Positions 1 through 5,315 of a DNA stretch of 5,533 nt are shown here, one piece after another. The translations under genes and the position numbers were made by a program. The DNA is taken from the NCBI GenBank assembly GCA_025966175.1, contig JAOPVN010000450.1, positions 1 through 5,533 on the forward strand. Reading direction: 5' to 3'. How positions within the stretch are numbered: the first letter of the stretch is position 1; each line of letters starts with the position of its first letter. This stretch comes from Modestobacter sp. GTDB lineage: Bacteria; Actinomycetota; Actinomycetes; Mycobacteriales; Geodermatophilaceae. The notes under the pieces were generated by a model. That model did no database searches and was not told where the DNA came from. It was given only the letters and a program-made list of their open reading frames with translations.

Positions 1-545
1 GCCCGGGTCACCATCTCCAGCGGGTAGCCGAACCGGCGGTCGGTGATCCCCAGGGCCAGCAGCGCCTCCCGGCGGCCGGCGCGCATCGGGCCGAGGTCGT
101 GCAGCGCGTGGCCGGTCCGGCGGCGCAGCATCAGCGCGAGGGCGATGTTGGCCACCCGGGCGTGCAGCGGCCAGGCGCTGCGGTGGGTGGGGCGGCGGCG
201 ACCCAGCACCAGGTCGGCCTCCCCGGCGAGCACCGGGCCGGCCACCAGCGGCAGCTGGGCGGGGTCCATCGAGGCGTCCGCGTCGCAGAAGCAGACGACG
301 TCGGCAGTGGCGGCCTCCAGCCCGGCGTGCGCGGCGGCGCCGAAGCCGCGCTGCGGCACGTGCACGACGGTCGCGCCGTGGTCCGCGGCGATCTGCGCGG
401 ACGCATCGGTGGAGCCGTTGTCCGCGACGATCGCGGAGTAGCCGGCGGGGAGGCGGGGGAGGACCTGGGGAAGGGCCCCGGCCTCGTTGAGACACGGGAA
501 GACGACGTCCAGCACGAACGGACGGTAGCTGCGGCCCTCACTCAT
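1..545 (-). CDS. Family 2 glycosyltransferase, N-terminal part (runs off left edge)
   Basis: This gene is partial: 181 complete codons are visible, and the C-terminus lies beyond position 1. The protein begins MSEGRSYRPF and has the GT-A (GT2) order: a first strand with VVFPCLNEA (about residues 14-22), the nucleotide-binding ADNGSTD (41-47), a QRGFGAA segment (65-71) and the metal-binding DAD (88-90) after VVCFC. A later stretch, DLGPMRAGRREALL near 150-163 followed by DRRFGYPLEM near 169-178, resembles the acceptor region of actinobacterial GT2 enzymes related to polyprenyl-phosphate glycosyltransferases. The likely role is cytoplasmic transfer of a sugar from a nucleotide donor; donor and acceptor cannot be read from the sequence. 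The ATG at 545 has no Shine-Dalgarno and no clear -10 ahead of it, so an internal GTG at codon 11 is a possible alternative start. The gene is divergent from the membrane protein at 619. The family call is firm; the substrate is unknown. Confidence 0.9.
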   Translation of the reverse strand, partial: MSEGRSYRPFVLDVVFPCLNEAGALPQVLPRLPAGYSAIVADNGSTDASAQIAADHGATVVHVPQRGFGAAAHAGLEAATADVVCFCDADASMDPAQLPLVAGPVLAGEADLVLGRRRPTHRSAWPLHARVANIALALMLRRRTGHALHDLGPMRAGRREALLALGITDRRFGYPLEMVTR

Positions 546-605
546 CGCCCGGTGTTCGGATGCGGCGTGCGTTGCGGATGGGAACGGCGCCCAGCGGGCC
601 CCACC

Positions 606-619
606 TACGCTCCGGCGTG
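606..619 (+). promoter_or_regulatory. Candidate -10 element for a leaderless transcript of the membrane protein
   Basis: TACGCT at 606-611 matches the actinobacterial -10 pattern TANNNT. The GTG start at 619 follows after 7 nt, where transcription would begin. No Shine-Dalgarno precedes the GTG, which fits leaderless initiation. No convincing -35 is seen at normal spacing. Confidence 0.4.
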
Positions 620-1986
620 TGAGGACCAGCGGGCTCGACACGGCGCCGTCGCCCACGGGAGCGGCCCGCCGGCGGTGGTGGCCGCCGTTCCTGGCGGTGG
701 CCCTCGTGGTCGCGTTCGTGCTGGTCGTCGGCCGGATCGGACGGCGGCTCACGCAGGACGGCGTCGTCCTGCACCTGCTCGGCGGCTGGGTGCTGCGCGG
801 GCAGTTCGACGTCATCTGGACGCCGCGGGTGTGGCTGCCGGTGATCGTCGGGCTGGCCGGGGTGCTCCTGGGACCGCCGCTGGCCGCCCGGCTGCCGTGG
901 CTGGCGCTGTTGCCCGGTTCCGCGCTCGCCACGGCCGGCTGGGCGGTGGCGCTGGCGACGACCTCCGGTGCGGACCGGCTGAGGGCGCCGCTGGACGTGG
1001 TCTACGAGTACCCGCACGACGTCCCACGGGTCGGCTCGATCGGCGCGTTCCTGTCCGGCTTCGTCGACTCGGTGCCGGCCGACTCCGCCGAGCCCTGGAC
1101 CACCCACGTCGCCGGCCACCCGCCGGGCGCCCTGCTCGCCTTCGTGCTGCTGGACCGGGTGGGCCTGCCCGGCCTGGGCTGGGCGGCCGCGCTGTGCATC
1201 GCCGGCGGGGCGCTGGCGGTGCCGGCCGTGCTGGTCGCCGTCCGCGCGCTGGCCGGGGAGGAGCCGGCCCGGACGGCGGCGCCGTTCCTGGTGCTGGCGC
1301 CGGTCGCGCTGTGGGTGGCGACCAGCGCCGACGCGCTCTTCGCCGGGGTCGCCGCCTGGGGGGTGGCCCTGCTCGCGACGGCGGCCGCGCGCGCACCGGG
1401 CCGGAGCTCCGACGTCCGGGCCCTGGGCGGCGGGCTGCTGCTCGGGCTGGCGCTGTTCCTGTCCTTCGGGCTGACCGCGCTCGGGCTGGTGGTGCTCGCC
1501 GTCGTCGGAGTGCACCGCGGCCGGCTGGGCTGGGACGGGGTCGCCCGGGTGCTCGGGGTGGGTGCGGTCGGCGTCCTGGTCGTGGTCGCGGCGTTCGCGG
1601 TCGGCGGCTACTGGTGGGTGGAGGGCTTCTCGGCGGCCGGTGACCGGGTGCGCTCGGGACCGTCCTATGCCGACCGCCCGCTGGCCTTCTTCGTCTTCTC
1701 CAACGTCGCCGCCGCGGCGCTCGCCCTGGGCCCGGCCGCGGTCGCGGGGCTGGCGTCGCTGCGCCGCACCCGGCTGGCGCTCCTCCCGCTCGCCGCCCTC
1801 GCCGGCATCCTGATCAGCGACGTCTCCGGCCTGGTGCGGGGGGAGACCGAGCGGATCTGGCTGCCGTTCTACGTCTGGGTGCTGACCGCGTGCGCCTTCC
1901 TGCCGCGTTCGCAGCGGCGGTGGTGGCTGCTGCTCTCGGCAGCGCTGGCGATCGGGATCGAGGTCGTCGTCCGCACCGAGTGGTGA
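619..1986 (+). CDS. Polytopic membrane protein of unknown function, possibly GT-C-like glycosyltransferase
   Basis: The protein has 455 residues and about 10-12 hydrophobic segments: roughly 23-38, 71-88, 92-113, 168-178, 183-209, 221-255 (probably two), 268-298, 309-329, 355-379, 384-402, 413-428 and 434-451. The N-terminus is short and Arg-rich (ARRRWW), so it is probably cytoplasmic. Two hydrophilic parts look functional. The first is the loop at about 130-170, rich in acidic residues and ending THVAGHPPG, which probably faces outside. The second is GETERIWLPF at 408-417, just before a late helix. Polytopic architecture, a conserved-looking loop with His and Asp, and a neighbouring GT2 gene recall GT-C enzymes, which use polyprenyl-phosphate sugars at the outer face of the membrane. 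This is inference; no textbook DXD/DE catalytic motif was identified with certainty. The GTG start at 619 is chosen from the -10 spacing. The gene ends in a terminator hairpin. Confidence 0.8.
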   Translation: MRTSGLDTAPSPTGAARRRWWPPFLAVALVVAFVLVVGRIGRRLTQDGVVLHLLGGWVLRGQFDVIWTPRVWLPVIVGLAGVLLGPPLAARLPWLALLPGSALATAGWAVALATTSGADRLRAPLDVVYEYPHDVPRVGSIGAFLSGFVDSVPADSAEPWTTHVAGHPPGALLAFVLLDRVGLPGLGWAAALCIAGGALAVPAVLVAVRALAGEEPARTAAPFLVLAPVALWVATSADALFAGVAAWGVALLATAAARAPGRSSDVRALGGGLLLGLALFLSFGLTALGLVVLAVVGVHRGRLGWDGVARVLGVGAVGVLVVVAAFAVGGYWWVEGFSAAGDRVRSGPSYADRPLAFFVFSNVAAAALALGPAAVAGLASLRRTRLALLPLAALAGILISDVSGLVRGETERIWLPFYVWVLTACAFLPRSQRRWWLLLSAALAIGIEVVVRTEW

Positions 1987-2016
1987 CCGGCGCTCCCGGA
2001 CGGGGGAGCGCCGGTC
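1985..2016. terminator. Strong hairpin, probable bidirectional terminator
   Basis: Arms 1985-1997 and 2004-2016 are perfectly complementary over 13 bp (core CCGGCGCTCCC / GGGAGCGCCGG), with a 6-nt loop. The left arm starts inside the TGA of the membrane protein. The hairpin lies between two convergent genes, 6 nt from the stop of the minus-strand gene. It lacks a U-tract, as is common for actinobacterial intrinsic terminators. Confidence 0.8.
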
Positions 2017-2022
2017 GCCGGG

Positions 2023-2543
2023 TCACGCGGTGTAGGTGATCTGCTCGGCGATCTCCAGCACCTGCTCCCGCGTCAGGACCGGGGGCGCCGGCATCAGGAA
2101 GAGCGGACCGCCGGGGAGCTGTCCGGCGACGAGCCAGGTGTCGGGGTCGCTCTCGCCGCCGTCCGCGAGCGCGATCCGAGCCGGCAGCCCCTGGACCGTC
2201 ACCGGCTCGACCGGGCCGGCCAGCGCTCTCCCCTCGAAGAAGGGGTCGATCGTCGCCCCGCCGCCGGCGGGCCCTTGCAGGCTGACCCGCAGGGGCGGCT
2301 GCTCGGGATCGATGTCGCTGACGAGGTCCAGGCTCCGGCTCTCCTCGTAGCCGCCCAGCGACCAGCCGGCCGGGGCCAGGCCGAACTGCAGGCCGAGCGG
2401 CTGGGGCGGTCGACGAGGGTCTCCGCCAGAGCGACCAGCGCCGCGGTGTCGGCATGGGCACCCTCGCCCAGGATCGACACCCACCGACCGTCCGGGCGTG
2501 CCCAGAGGACATATCCGGCGCGGGCCCGATCGTTACAGGGCAC
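2023..2543 (-). pseudogene. Hypothetical protein gene disrupted by a one-base frameshift
   Basis: Two minus-strand frames each look like half of one protein. From the GTG at 2543 the first frame reads MPCNDRARAGYVLW, then ILGEGAHADTAALVALAETLVDRP, after which it turns into Arg/Ser/Ala-rich nonsense. The next frame takes over at PQPLGLQFGLAPAGW and continues through GGYEESRSLDLVSD to LTREQVLEIAEQITYTA, stopping at 2025-2023. Adding one G to the G run at 2403-2406 (a C on the coding strand) joins them as ...LVDRP-QPLGLQ... in a 173-residue protein. I do not recognise a named domain. The restored protein looks soluble and acidic, with no signal peptide or membrane helix. It resembles the kind of C-terminal domain that may sit behind a membrane anchor, so the 5' end may also be missing. 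The start is uncertain: GTG at 2543 or at 2564, neither with a well-spaced Shine-Dalgarno. A sequencing error in the homopolymer is an equally good explanation; the gene would then be intact. Confidence 0.7.
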
Positions 2544-2571
2544 CTCTCCCGCCTCGGCCGGCACAGCCGAG

Positions 2572-2594
2572 CGGGCTGGCGGGGTGCCTGCCCG
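2572..2594. repeat. Short dyad between divergent genes
   Basis: CGGGC (2572-2576) and GGC (2578-2580) pair with GCC (2586-2588) and GCCCG (2590-2594) around a symmetric T·T mismatch and a 5-nt loop. The dyad lies 46 nt ahead of the transporter start and 28 nt upstream of the disrupted gene's assumed start. It could be an operator or a leader hairpin, or chance in GC-rich DNA. Confidence 0.35.
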
Positions 2595-2628
2595 TGCCGC
2601 GCCATGATGTCCCGGTGACGACGATGTC

Positions 2629-2634
2629 AGGAGG
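2629..2634 (+). promoter_or_regulatory. Shine-Dalgarno deciding the EamA transporter start
   Basis: AGGAGG lies 6 nt before the GTG at 2641. ATG codons just upstream (2604, 2607, 2624) run into early stops, so the GTG is the clear start. Confidence 0.85.
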
Positions 2635-2640
2635 ACGACG

Positions 2641-3549
2641 GTGAGCCGGCGCGGATGGGCGCTGTTCGTGGCGATGTCGGTGATCTGGGGCGTGCCGTAC
2701 CTGCTGATCAAGGTGGCGGTCGGTGACTTCTCCCCGGTCGTCCTGGTCTTCCTGCGCTGCGTCGTCGGTGCGGCCCTGCTGCTGCCGTGGACCGTCGCCC
2801 GGGGTCGGCTGGGCACCGCGCTGCGGCAGCACTGGCGGGCGCTGCTGCTGTTCACCGTGCTGGAGATGACCATGCCGTGGCTGCTGCTGTCCTGGGCCGA
2901 GCAGTCGCTGTCGAGCTCGCTCACCGGGCTGCTGGTCGCCGGCGTGCCGTTCGTGGCGGCCCTGACCGCACGGCTGGCGGGGGACGAGGACCGGCTCTCT
3001 CCGGCGCGGGTCCTCGGCATGGTCATCGGCGTGGTGGGCATCGCCGCGCTGCTGGGGCTGGACGTCGGCGGCGCCCAGCTGACCGCGATCGCGGCGGTCG
3101 CCCTGGTGGTGGTCGGCTACGCCACCGCGCCGATGGTGATCAGCCGCAGGCTGCCCGACGTCCCCGGGGTGACCGCCAGCGCGTTCGCGCTCGTGGTGAC
3201 CGCCGTCGGCTACGCCCCCTTCGCCGTGCCGCAGCTGGGCCAGGCGGCCGACGCCCCGGCGAACGCGTGGCTGTCCGTCGTGGCGCTCGGCGTCGTCTGC
3301 ACCGCGGTGGCGCTCGCGCTGTTCTTCGACCTCATCCGGGAGGTCGGACCGCAGCGGGCCCTGGTGATCACCTTCGTCAACCCGGCGGTCGCCGTCGTGC
3401 TCGGCGTCCTGCTGCTGGACGAGCCGTTCACCCTCGGGTTGGCCATCGGGCTCCCGCTGGTGCTGGTCGGCTGCGTGCTGGCCACCCGGCGCAGCCCGGA
3501 ACGCACGGCGGCGTCCGAGCTGGCCGACGTCGACGCCGTCGTCCCCTGA
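2641..3549 (+). CDS. EamA/DMT-superfamily transporter
   Basis: A 302-residue inner-membrane protein built as two five-helix EamA repeats (about residues 6-138 and 148-282), the usual length and topology of the drug/metabolite transporter superfamily. Typical features are WG near 16-17 in the first helix, the LLSWAEQSLSSSLTGLLVAG stretch (82-101) at the end of repeat one, and in repeat two GVVCTAVALALFF (217-229), VNPAVAVVLGVLLLDEP (246-262) and the helix to about 281. A charged tail (RRSPERTAASELADVDAVVP) ends the protein, presumably in the cytoplasm. Family members export amino acids, metabolites or drugs; the substrate cannot be assigned here. The gene stands alone on its strand, with a good Shine-Dalgarno, and ends 12 bp from the convergent epimerase. 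Its codon use resembles its neighbours. The superfamily call is secure. Confidence 0.93.
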   Translation: MSRRGWALFVAMSVIWGVPYLLIKVAVGDFSPVVLVFLRCVVGAALLLPWTVARGRLGTALRQHWRALLLFTVLEMTMPWLLLSWAEQSLSSSLTGLLVAGVPFVAALTARLAGDEDRLSPARVLGMVIGVVGIAALLGLDVGGAQLTAIAAVALVVVGYATAPMVISRRLPDVPGVTASAFALVVTAVGYAPFAVPQLGQAADAPANAWLSVVALGVVCTAVALALFFDLIREVGPQRALVITFVNPAVAVVLGVLLLDEPFTLGLAIGLPLVLVGCVLATRRSPERTAASELADVDAVVP

Positions 3550-3568
3550 CCTGCCGGCAGCTCAGGGG
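3543..3568. terminator. Near-perfect palindrome over two convergent stop codons, probable bidirectional terminator
   Basis: CCCCTGA (3543-3549) pairs with TCAGGGG (3562-3568). Inside, after one C·C mismatch, lies the palindrome CTGCCGGCAG (3551-3560). The TGA of the transporter and the complement of the epimerase TGA occupy matching positions in the two arms. The structure reads the same in both directions, as expected for a shared terminator. There is no U-tract. Confidence 0.65.
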
Positions 3569-4620
3569 GCCGGGCGCAGCGGAGCCGTCGCGAACTCGCG
3601 CATCCCCTCGGCGAACGTCACCTGGGCCCGGAAGCCCAGCTCCGCCTCGGCGCGGACGGGCGAGGCGACGACGTGCCGCACGTCGCCGATCCGGTACTCG
3701 CCGGTGACCTGCGGAGCCGGGCCACCGAACGCGTCGGCGAGGGCGGCGGCCATGTCTCCGACGGTGTGCGGCACCCCCGAGGCCACGTTGTAGGCCCGCA
3801 ACGACGAGTCCGGCGGGTCGGCCTCCAGTGACACCAGGTTGGCCCGGGCCACGTCGGTGACGTGCACGAAGTCCCGCTGCTGACCACCGTCCTCGAACAC
3901 CCGGGGTGCGCGGCCGGACTCCAGGGCGCTGCGGAAGATCGACGCCACCCCGGCGTAGGGGGTGTCGCGGGGCATGTGCGGGCCGTAGACGTTGTGGTAC
4001 CTCAGCGCGGTGGCGCCGCCGCCGGTCGACCGGGCCCAGGCCGCGGCCAGGTGCTCCTGGGCGAGCTTGGTCGCGGCGTAGGTGTTGCGCGGGTCGGCGG
4101 GGGTGTCCTCGCCCACCTCACCCCAGGTCAGCTGCCGCCCGCACGCCGGGCACGGCGGCTCGAAGCGGCCGGCGTCCAGGTCCGCCCCCCGGCGGGGAGC
4201 GGCCGGGACGACGCCGTGCTCCGGGCACTCGTAGCGGCCCTCGCCGTAGACCACCATCGAGCTGGCCAGCACCAGCCGGCCGATCTCCGCGCGGGCCATC
4301 GCGGCCAGCAGCATCGCCGTCCCCAGATCGTTGATCCCGGCGTAGTCGGGCATGTCCTGCACGTCCACGCCGAGGCCGACCATCGCCGCCTGGTGGCACA
4401 CCGCGTCGACGCCGACCAACGCGCGGTCGACGGTGTCCCGGTCGCGGACGTCGCCGACCACGAGGTCCACGCCGTCCAGCCCGGGGACGCCGTCGGAGTA
4501 GGCGGGGTGGACGGCGGGCAGCAGGGCGTCGAGGACCCGCACCTCGTGTCCGGCCGCGCGACACGCGGCGACGACGTGCGAGCCGATGAAGCCCGCCCCT
4601 CCGGTGATCAGGATGCGCAC
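3562..4620 (-). CDS. NAD-dependent nucleotide-sugar epimerase (GalE-like extended SDR) with Cys/His insert
   Basis: The 352-residue protein is an extended short-chain dehydrogenase/reductase. It has the NAD-binding GGAGFIG (residues 7-13), an acidic residue after the second strand (D31), GDVRD (56-60), HQAAMVG (76-82), the catalytic Ser in ASSMVVYG (S121), and YAATK with Tyr181 and Lys185. The C-terminal sugar-binding part includes RYHNVYGP (207-214) and RDFVHVTDVARA (249-260). Between the Ser strand and the Tyr lies an insert of about 35 residues containing C132, H135, C157 and C160 (CPEH...CPACG), which could bind zinc. Some family members with such an insert are annotated as dTDP-L-rhamnose 4-epimerase-like; UDP-hexose 4-epimerisation or a dehydratase role are alternatives. 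The start is set at GTG 4620, directly before RILITGG. A longer frame to 4668 would add 16 unlikely residues, overlap tag and include the promoter. The enzyme is presumably cytoplasmic and may supply sugar donors to the glycosyltransferases further left. Confidence 0.9.
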   Translation of the reverse strand: MRILITGGAGFIGSHVVAACRAAGHEVRVLDALLPAVHPAYSDGVPGLDGVDLVVGDVRDRDTVDRALVGVDAVCHQAAMVGLGVDVQDMPDYAGINDLGTAMLLAAMARAEIGRLVLASSMVVYGEGRYECPEHGVVPAAPRRGADLDAGRFEPPCPACGRQLTWGEVGEDTPADPRNTYAATKLAQEHLAAAWARSTGGGATALRYHNVYGPHMPRDTPYAGVASIFRSALESGRAPRVFEDGGQQRDFVHVTDVARANLVSLEADPPDSSLRAYNVASGVPHTVGDMAAALADAFGGPAPQVTGEYRIGDVRHVVASPVRAEAELGFRAQVTFAEGMREFATAPLRPAP

Positions 4621-4628
4621 GTGCGGAG

Positions 4629-4634
4629 ACGCTA
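4629..4634 (-). promoter_or_regulatory. Candidate -10 element for leaderless epimerase transcript
   Basis: On the minus strand TAGCGT matches TANNNT and ends 8 nt before the GTG at 4620. There is no Shine-Dalgarno. It shares the TA of the GCTAGC palindrome (4631-4636) with the oppositely directed tag -10. No good -35 is visible. Confidence 0.5.
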
Positions 4635-4638
4635 GCTT
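4633..4638 (+). promoter_or_regulatory. Candidate -10 element for leaderless tag transcript
   Basis: TAGCTT matches TANNNT and ends 8 nt before the GTG at 4647, with no Shine-Dalgarno between. It overlaps the epimerase -10 at the shared TA, and the two starts are equidistant from the centre of the GCTAGC palindrome. Confidence 0.5.
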
Positions 4639-4646
4639 CGGCACCC

Positions 4647-5201
4647 GTGGAGCGCTGTGGCTGGGCAACGAGTGCGCCGGAGTACCTGAGCTACCACGAC
4701 GAGGAGTGGGGGAGGCCGCTGTCCGGCGACGACGCCCTGTTCGAGCGGCTGAGCCTGGAGGCGTTCCAGTCCGGGCTGTCCTGGATCACCATCCTGCGGA
4801 AGCGGCCGGCGTTCCGGGAGGCGTTCGCCGGGTTCCGGATCTCCGCAGTGGCGGAGTTCACGTCCGCCGACGTCGAGCGGTTGATGGCCGACGCGGGGAT
4901 CGTCCGCAACCGCGCGAAGGTCACTGCCGCCGTCCGCAATGCCCGGGCCGCGCTCGAGGTCCCCGACGGGTTGTCGGCCCTGCTCTGGTCCTTCGCCCCG
5001 ACCGAGCCCCGCCCCCGGCCGCAGACGCTGGCCGACGTCCCGGCCACCAGCGCCGAGTCCGTGGCGATGGCCAAGGACCTCAAGCGGCGGGGCTTCGCCT
5101 TCGTCGGTCCCACCACCGCCTACGCGCTGATGCAGGCCACCGGGATGGTCGACGACCACGTCGCCACGTGTTTCCGGTCGGGCGCGGGGAAACGGGACTG
5201 A
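4647..5201 (+). CDS. tag: DNA-3-methyladenine glycosylase I
   Basis: The 184-residue protein matches the length of E. coli Tag (187). It excises 3-methyladenine from alkylated DNA to start base-excision repair. The family's structural zinc ligands are all present: Cys4 (ERCGWA), His17 (LSYHDEEWG), His171 and Cys175 (DDHVATC). The base-recognition segment LEAFQSGLSW (37-46) includes Glu38 and Trp46, at the same positions as in E. coli Tag. It is followed by ILRKRPAFREAF and the GIVRNRAKV segment (84-92), then KDLKRRGFAFVGPTTAYALMQATGMVDDH (from 143), all typical. The protein looks complete and active. The GTG start gives the correct distance to Cys4, and no in-frame start lies close upstream. 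It is divergent from the epimerase and followed, 114 bp on, by the DUF3117 gene. In M. tuberculosis tagA (Rv1210, from memory) also precedes a small conserved gene, so the pair seems conserved. Confidence 0.96.
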   Translation: MERCGWATSAPEYLSYHDEEWGRPLSGDDALFERLSLEAFQSGLSWITILRKRPAFREAFAGFRISAVAEFTSADVERLMADAGIVRNRAKVTAAVRNARAALEVPDGLSALLWSFAPTEPRPRPQTLADVPATSAESVAMAKDLKRRGFAFVGPTTAYALMQATGMVDDHVATCFRSGAGKRD

Positions 5202-5211
5202 AGGGTCCAGG

Positions 5212-5240
5212 TTGGTCGTTCGCCGCAGATACGGGATCAT
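5212..5240 (+). promoter_or_regulatory. Weak candidate promoter for the DUF3117 gene
   Basis: TTGGTC (5212-5217) and GATCAT (5235-5240) are 17 bp apart and resemble -35 and -10 boxes, but the first T of the -10 is missing. A transcript from here would carry a leader of about 70 nt. The site overlaps the inverted repeat at 5218-5262, so both readings cannot easily hold. Tentative. Confidence 0.25.
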
Positions 5241-5262
5241 GGGTCCGGAGCTCTGCACGAAC
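5218..5262 (+). repeat. Interrupted inverted repeat downstream of tag, possible terminator
   Basis: GTTCG (5218-5222) and GCAGA (5225-5229) pair with TCTGC (5252-5256) and CGAAC (5258-5262); an inner CGGG (5232-5235) can pair with TCCG (5244-5247) using one G·U. The repeat begins 16 nt after the tag stop, so it could end the tag transcript. It could instead be an operator near the DUF3117 promoter. Confidence 0.5.
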
Positions 5263-5266
5263 AGTC

Positions 5267-5303
5267 GCCACACCACGGCCAACAGGTGCGTGGGTGGCCG
5301 GTG
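5267..5303 (+). promoter_or_regulatory. Structured leader with two alternative hairpins before DUF3117
   Basis: Hairpin A pairs 5267-5271 and 5273-5277 with 5294-5298 and 5289-5293 (10 bp, one bulged A). Hairpin B pairs 5274-5276 and 5277-5281 with 5301-5303 and 5295-5299 (8 bp, one bulged G) and ends directly against the Shine-Dalgarno. They share bases, so only one can form at a time. This suggests translational control, but GC-rich sequence makes such pairings easy. Confidence 0.35.
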
Positions 5304-5310
5304 AAGGAGG
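5304..5310 (+). promoter_or_regulatory. Strong Shine-Dalgarno of the DUF3117 gene
   Basis: AAGGAGG lies 5 nt before the ATG at 5316, which fixes that start over an in-frame GTG at 5286. It is one of only two strong ribosome binding sites seen in this window. Confidence 0.85.
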
Positions 5311-5315
5311 CACGC

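Noticed and set aside
131..541. Minus-strand open frame overlapping the GT2 gene
   Set aside because: It reads Pro/Arg/Ser-rich sequence without motifs; the adjacent frame carries the complete set of GT2 motifs.
538..1515. Minus-strand open frame of 325 codons antisense to the membrane protein
   Set aside because: Gln/Arg/Gly/Pro-rich composition with no domain, typical of an antisense shadow. The plus strand encodes clear membrane helices.
99..1643. Plus-strand open frame of 514 codons crossing both the GT2 and membrane protein genes
   Set aside because: It is Arg/Gly/Ala-rich low-complexity sequence, antisense to GT2 motifs and out of frame with the membrane protein. Such frames are expected in very GC-rich DNA.
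2395..2415. Programmed -1 ribosomal frameshift in the disrupted gene
   Set aside because: The join would need a -1 shift at CGC-CCC-AGC, which is not a standard X-XXY-YYZ slippery site, and I found no clear downstream stimulatory structure. A lost base is simpler.
2199..3041. Single long minus-strand gene reaching from the disrupted gene into the transporter
   Set aside because: Only the stretch from about 2543 to 2407 looks like protein. The upstream part is antisense to the transporter and the downstream part is frameshifted nonsense.
3862..4635. Plus-strand open frame antisense to the epimerase
   Set aside because: Gly/Arg/Val-rich shadow with no recognisable motif, while the opposite strand encodes a complete SDR enzyme.
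4621..4668. Extended epimerase start adding 16 residues
   Set aside because: The extra residues precede the RILITGG strand that normally begins these proteins, overlap the start of tag and would cover the divergent promoter.
5286..5315. Upstream GTG start for the DUF3117 gene
   Set aside because: The strong AAGGAGG lies inside this extension and is well placed only for the ATG at 5316, which gives the usual family N-terminus.
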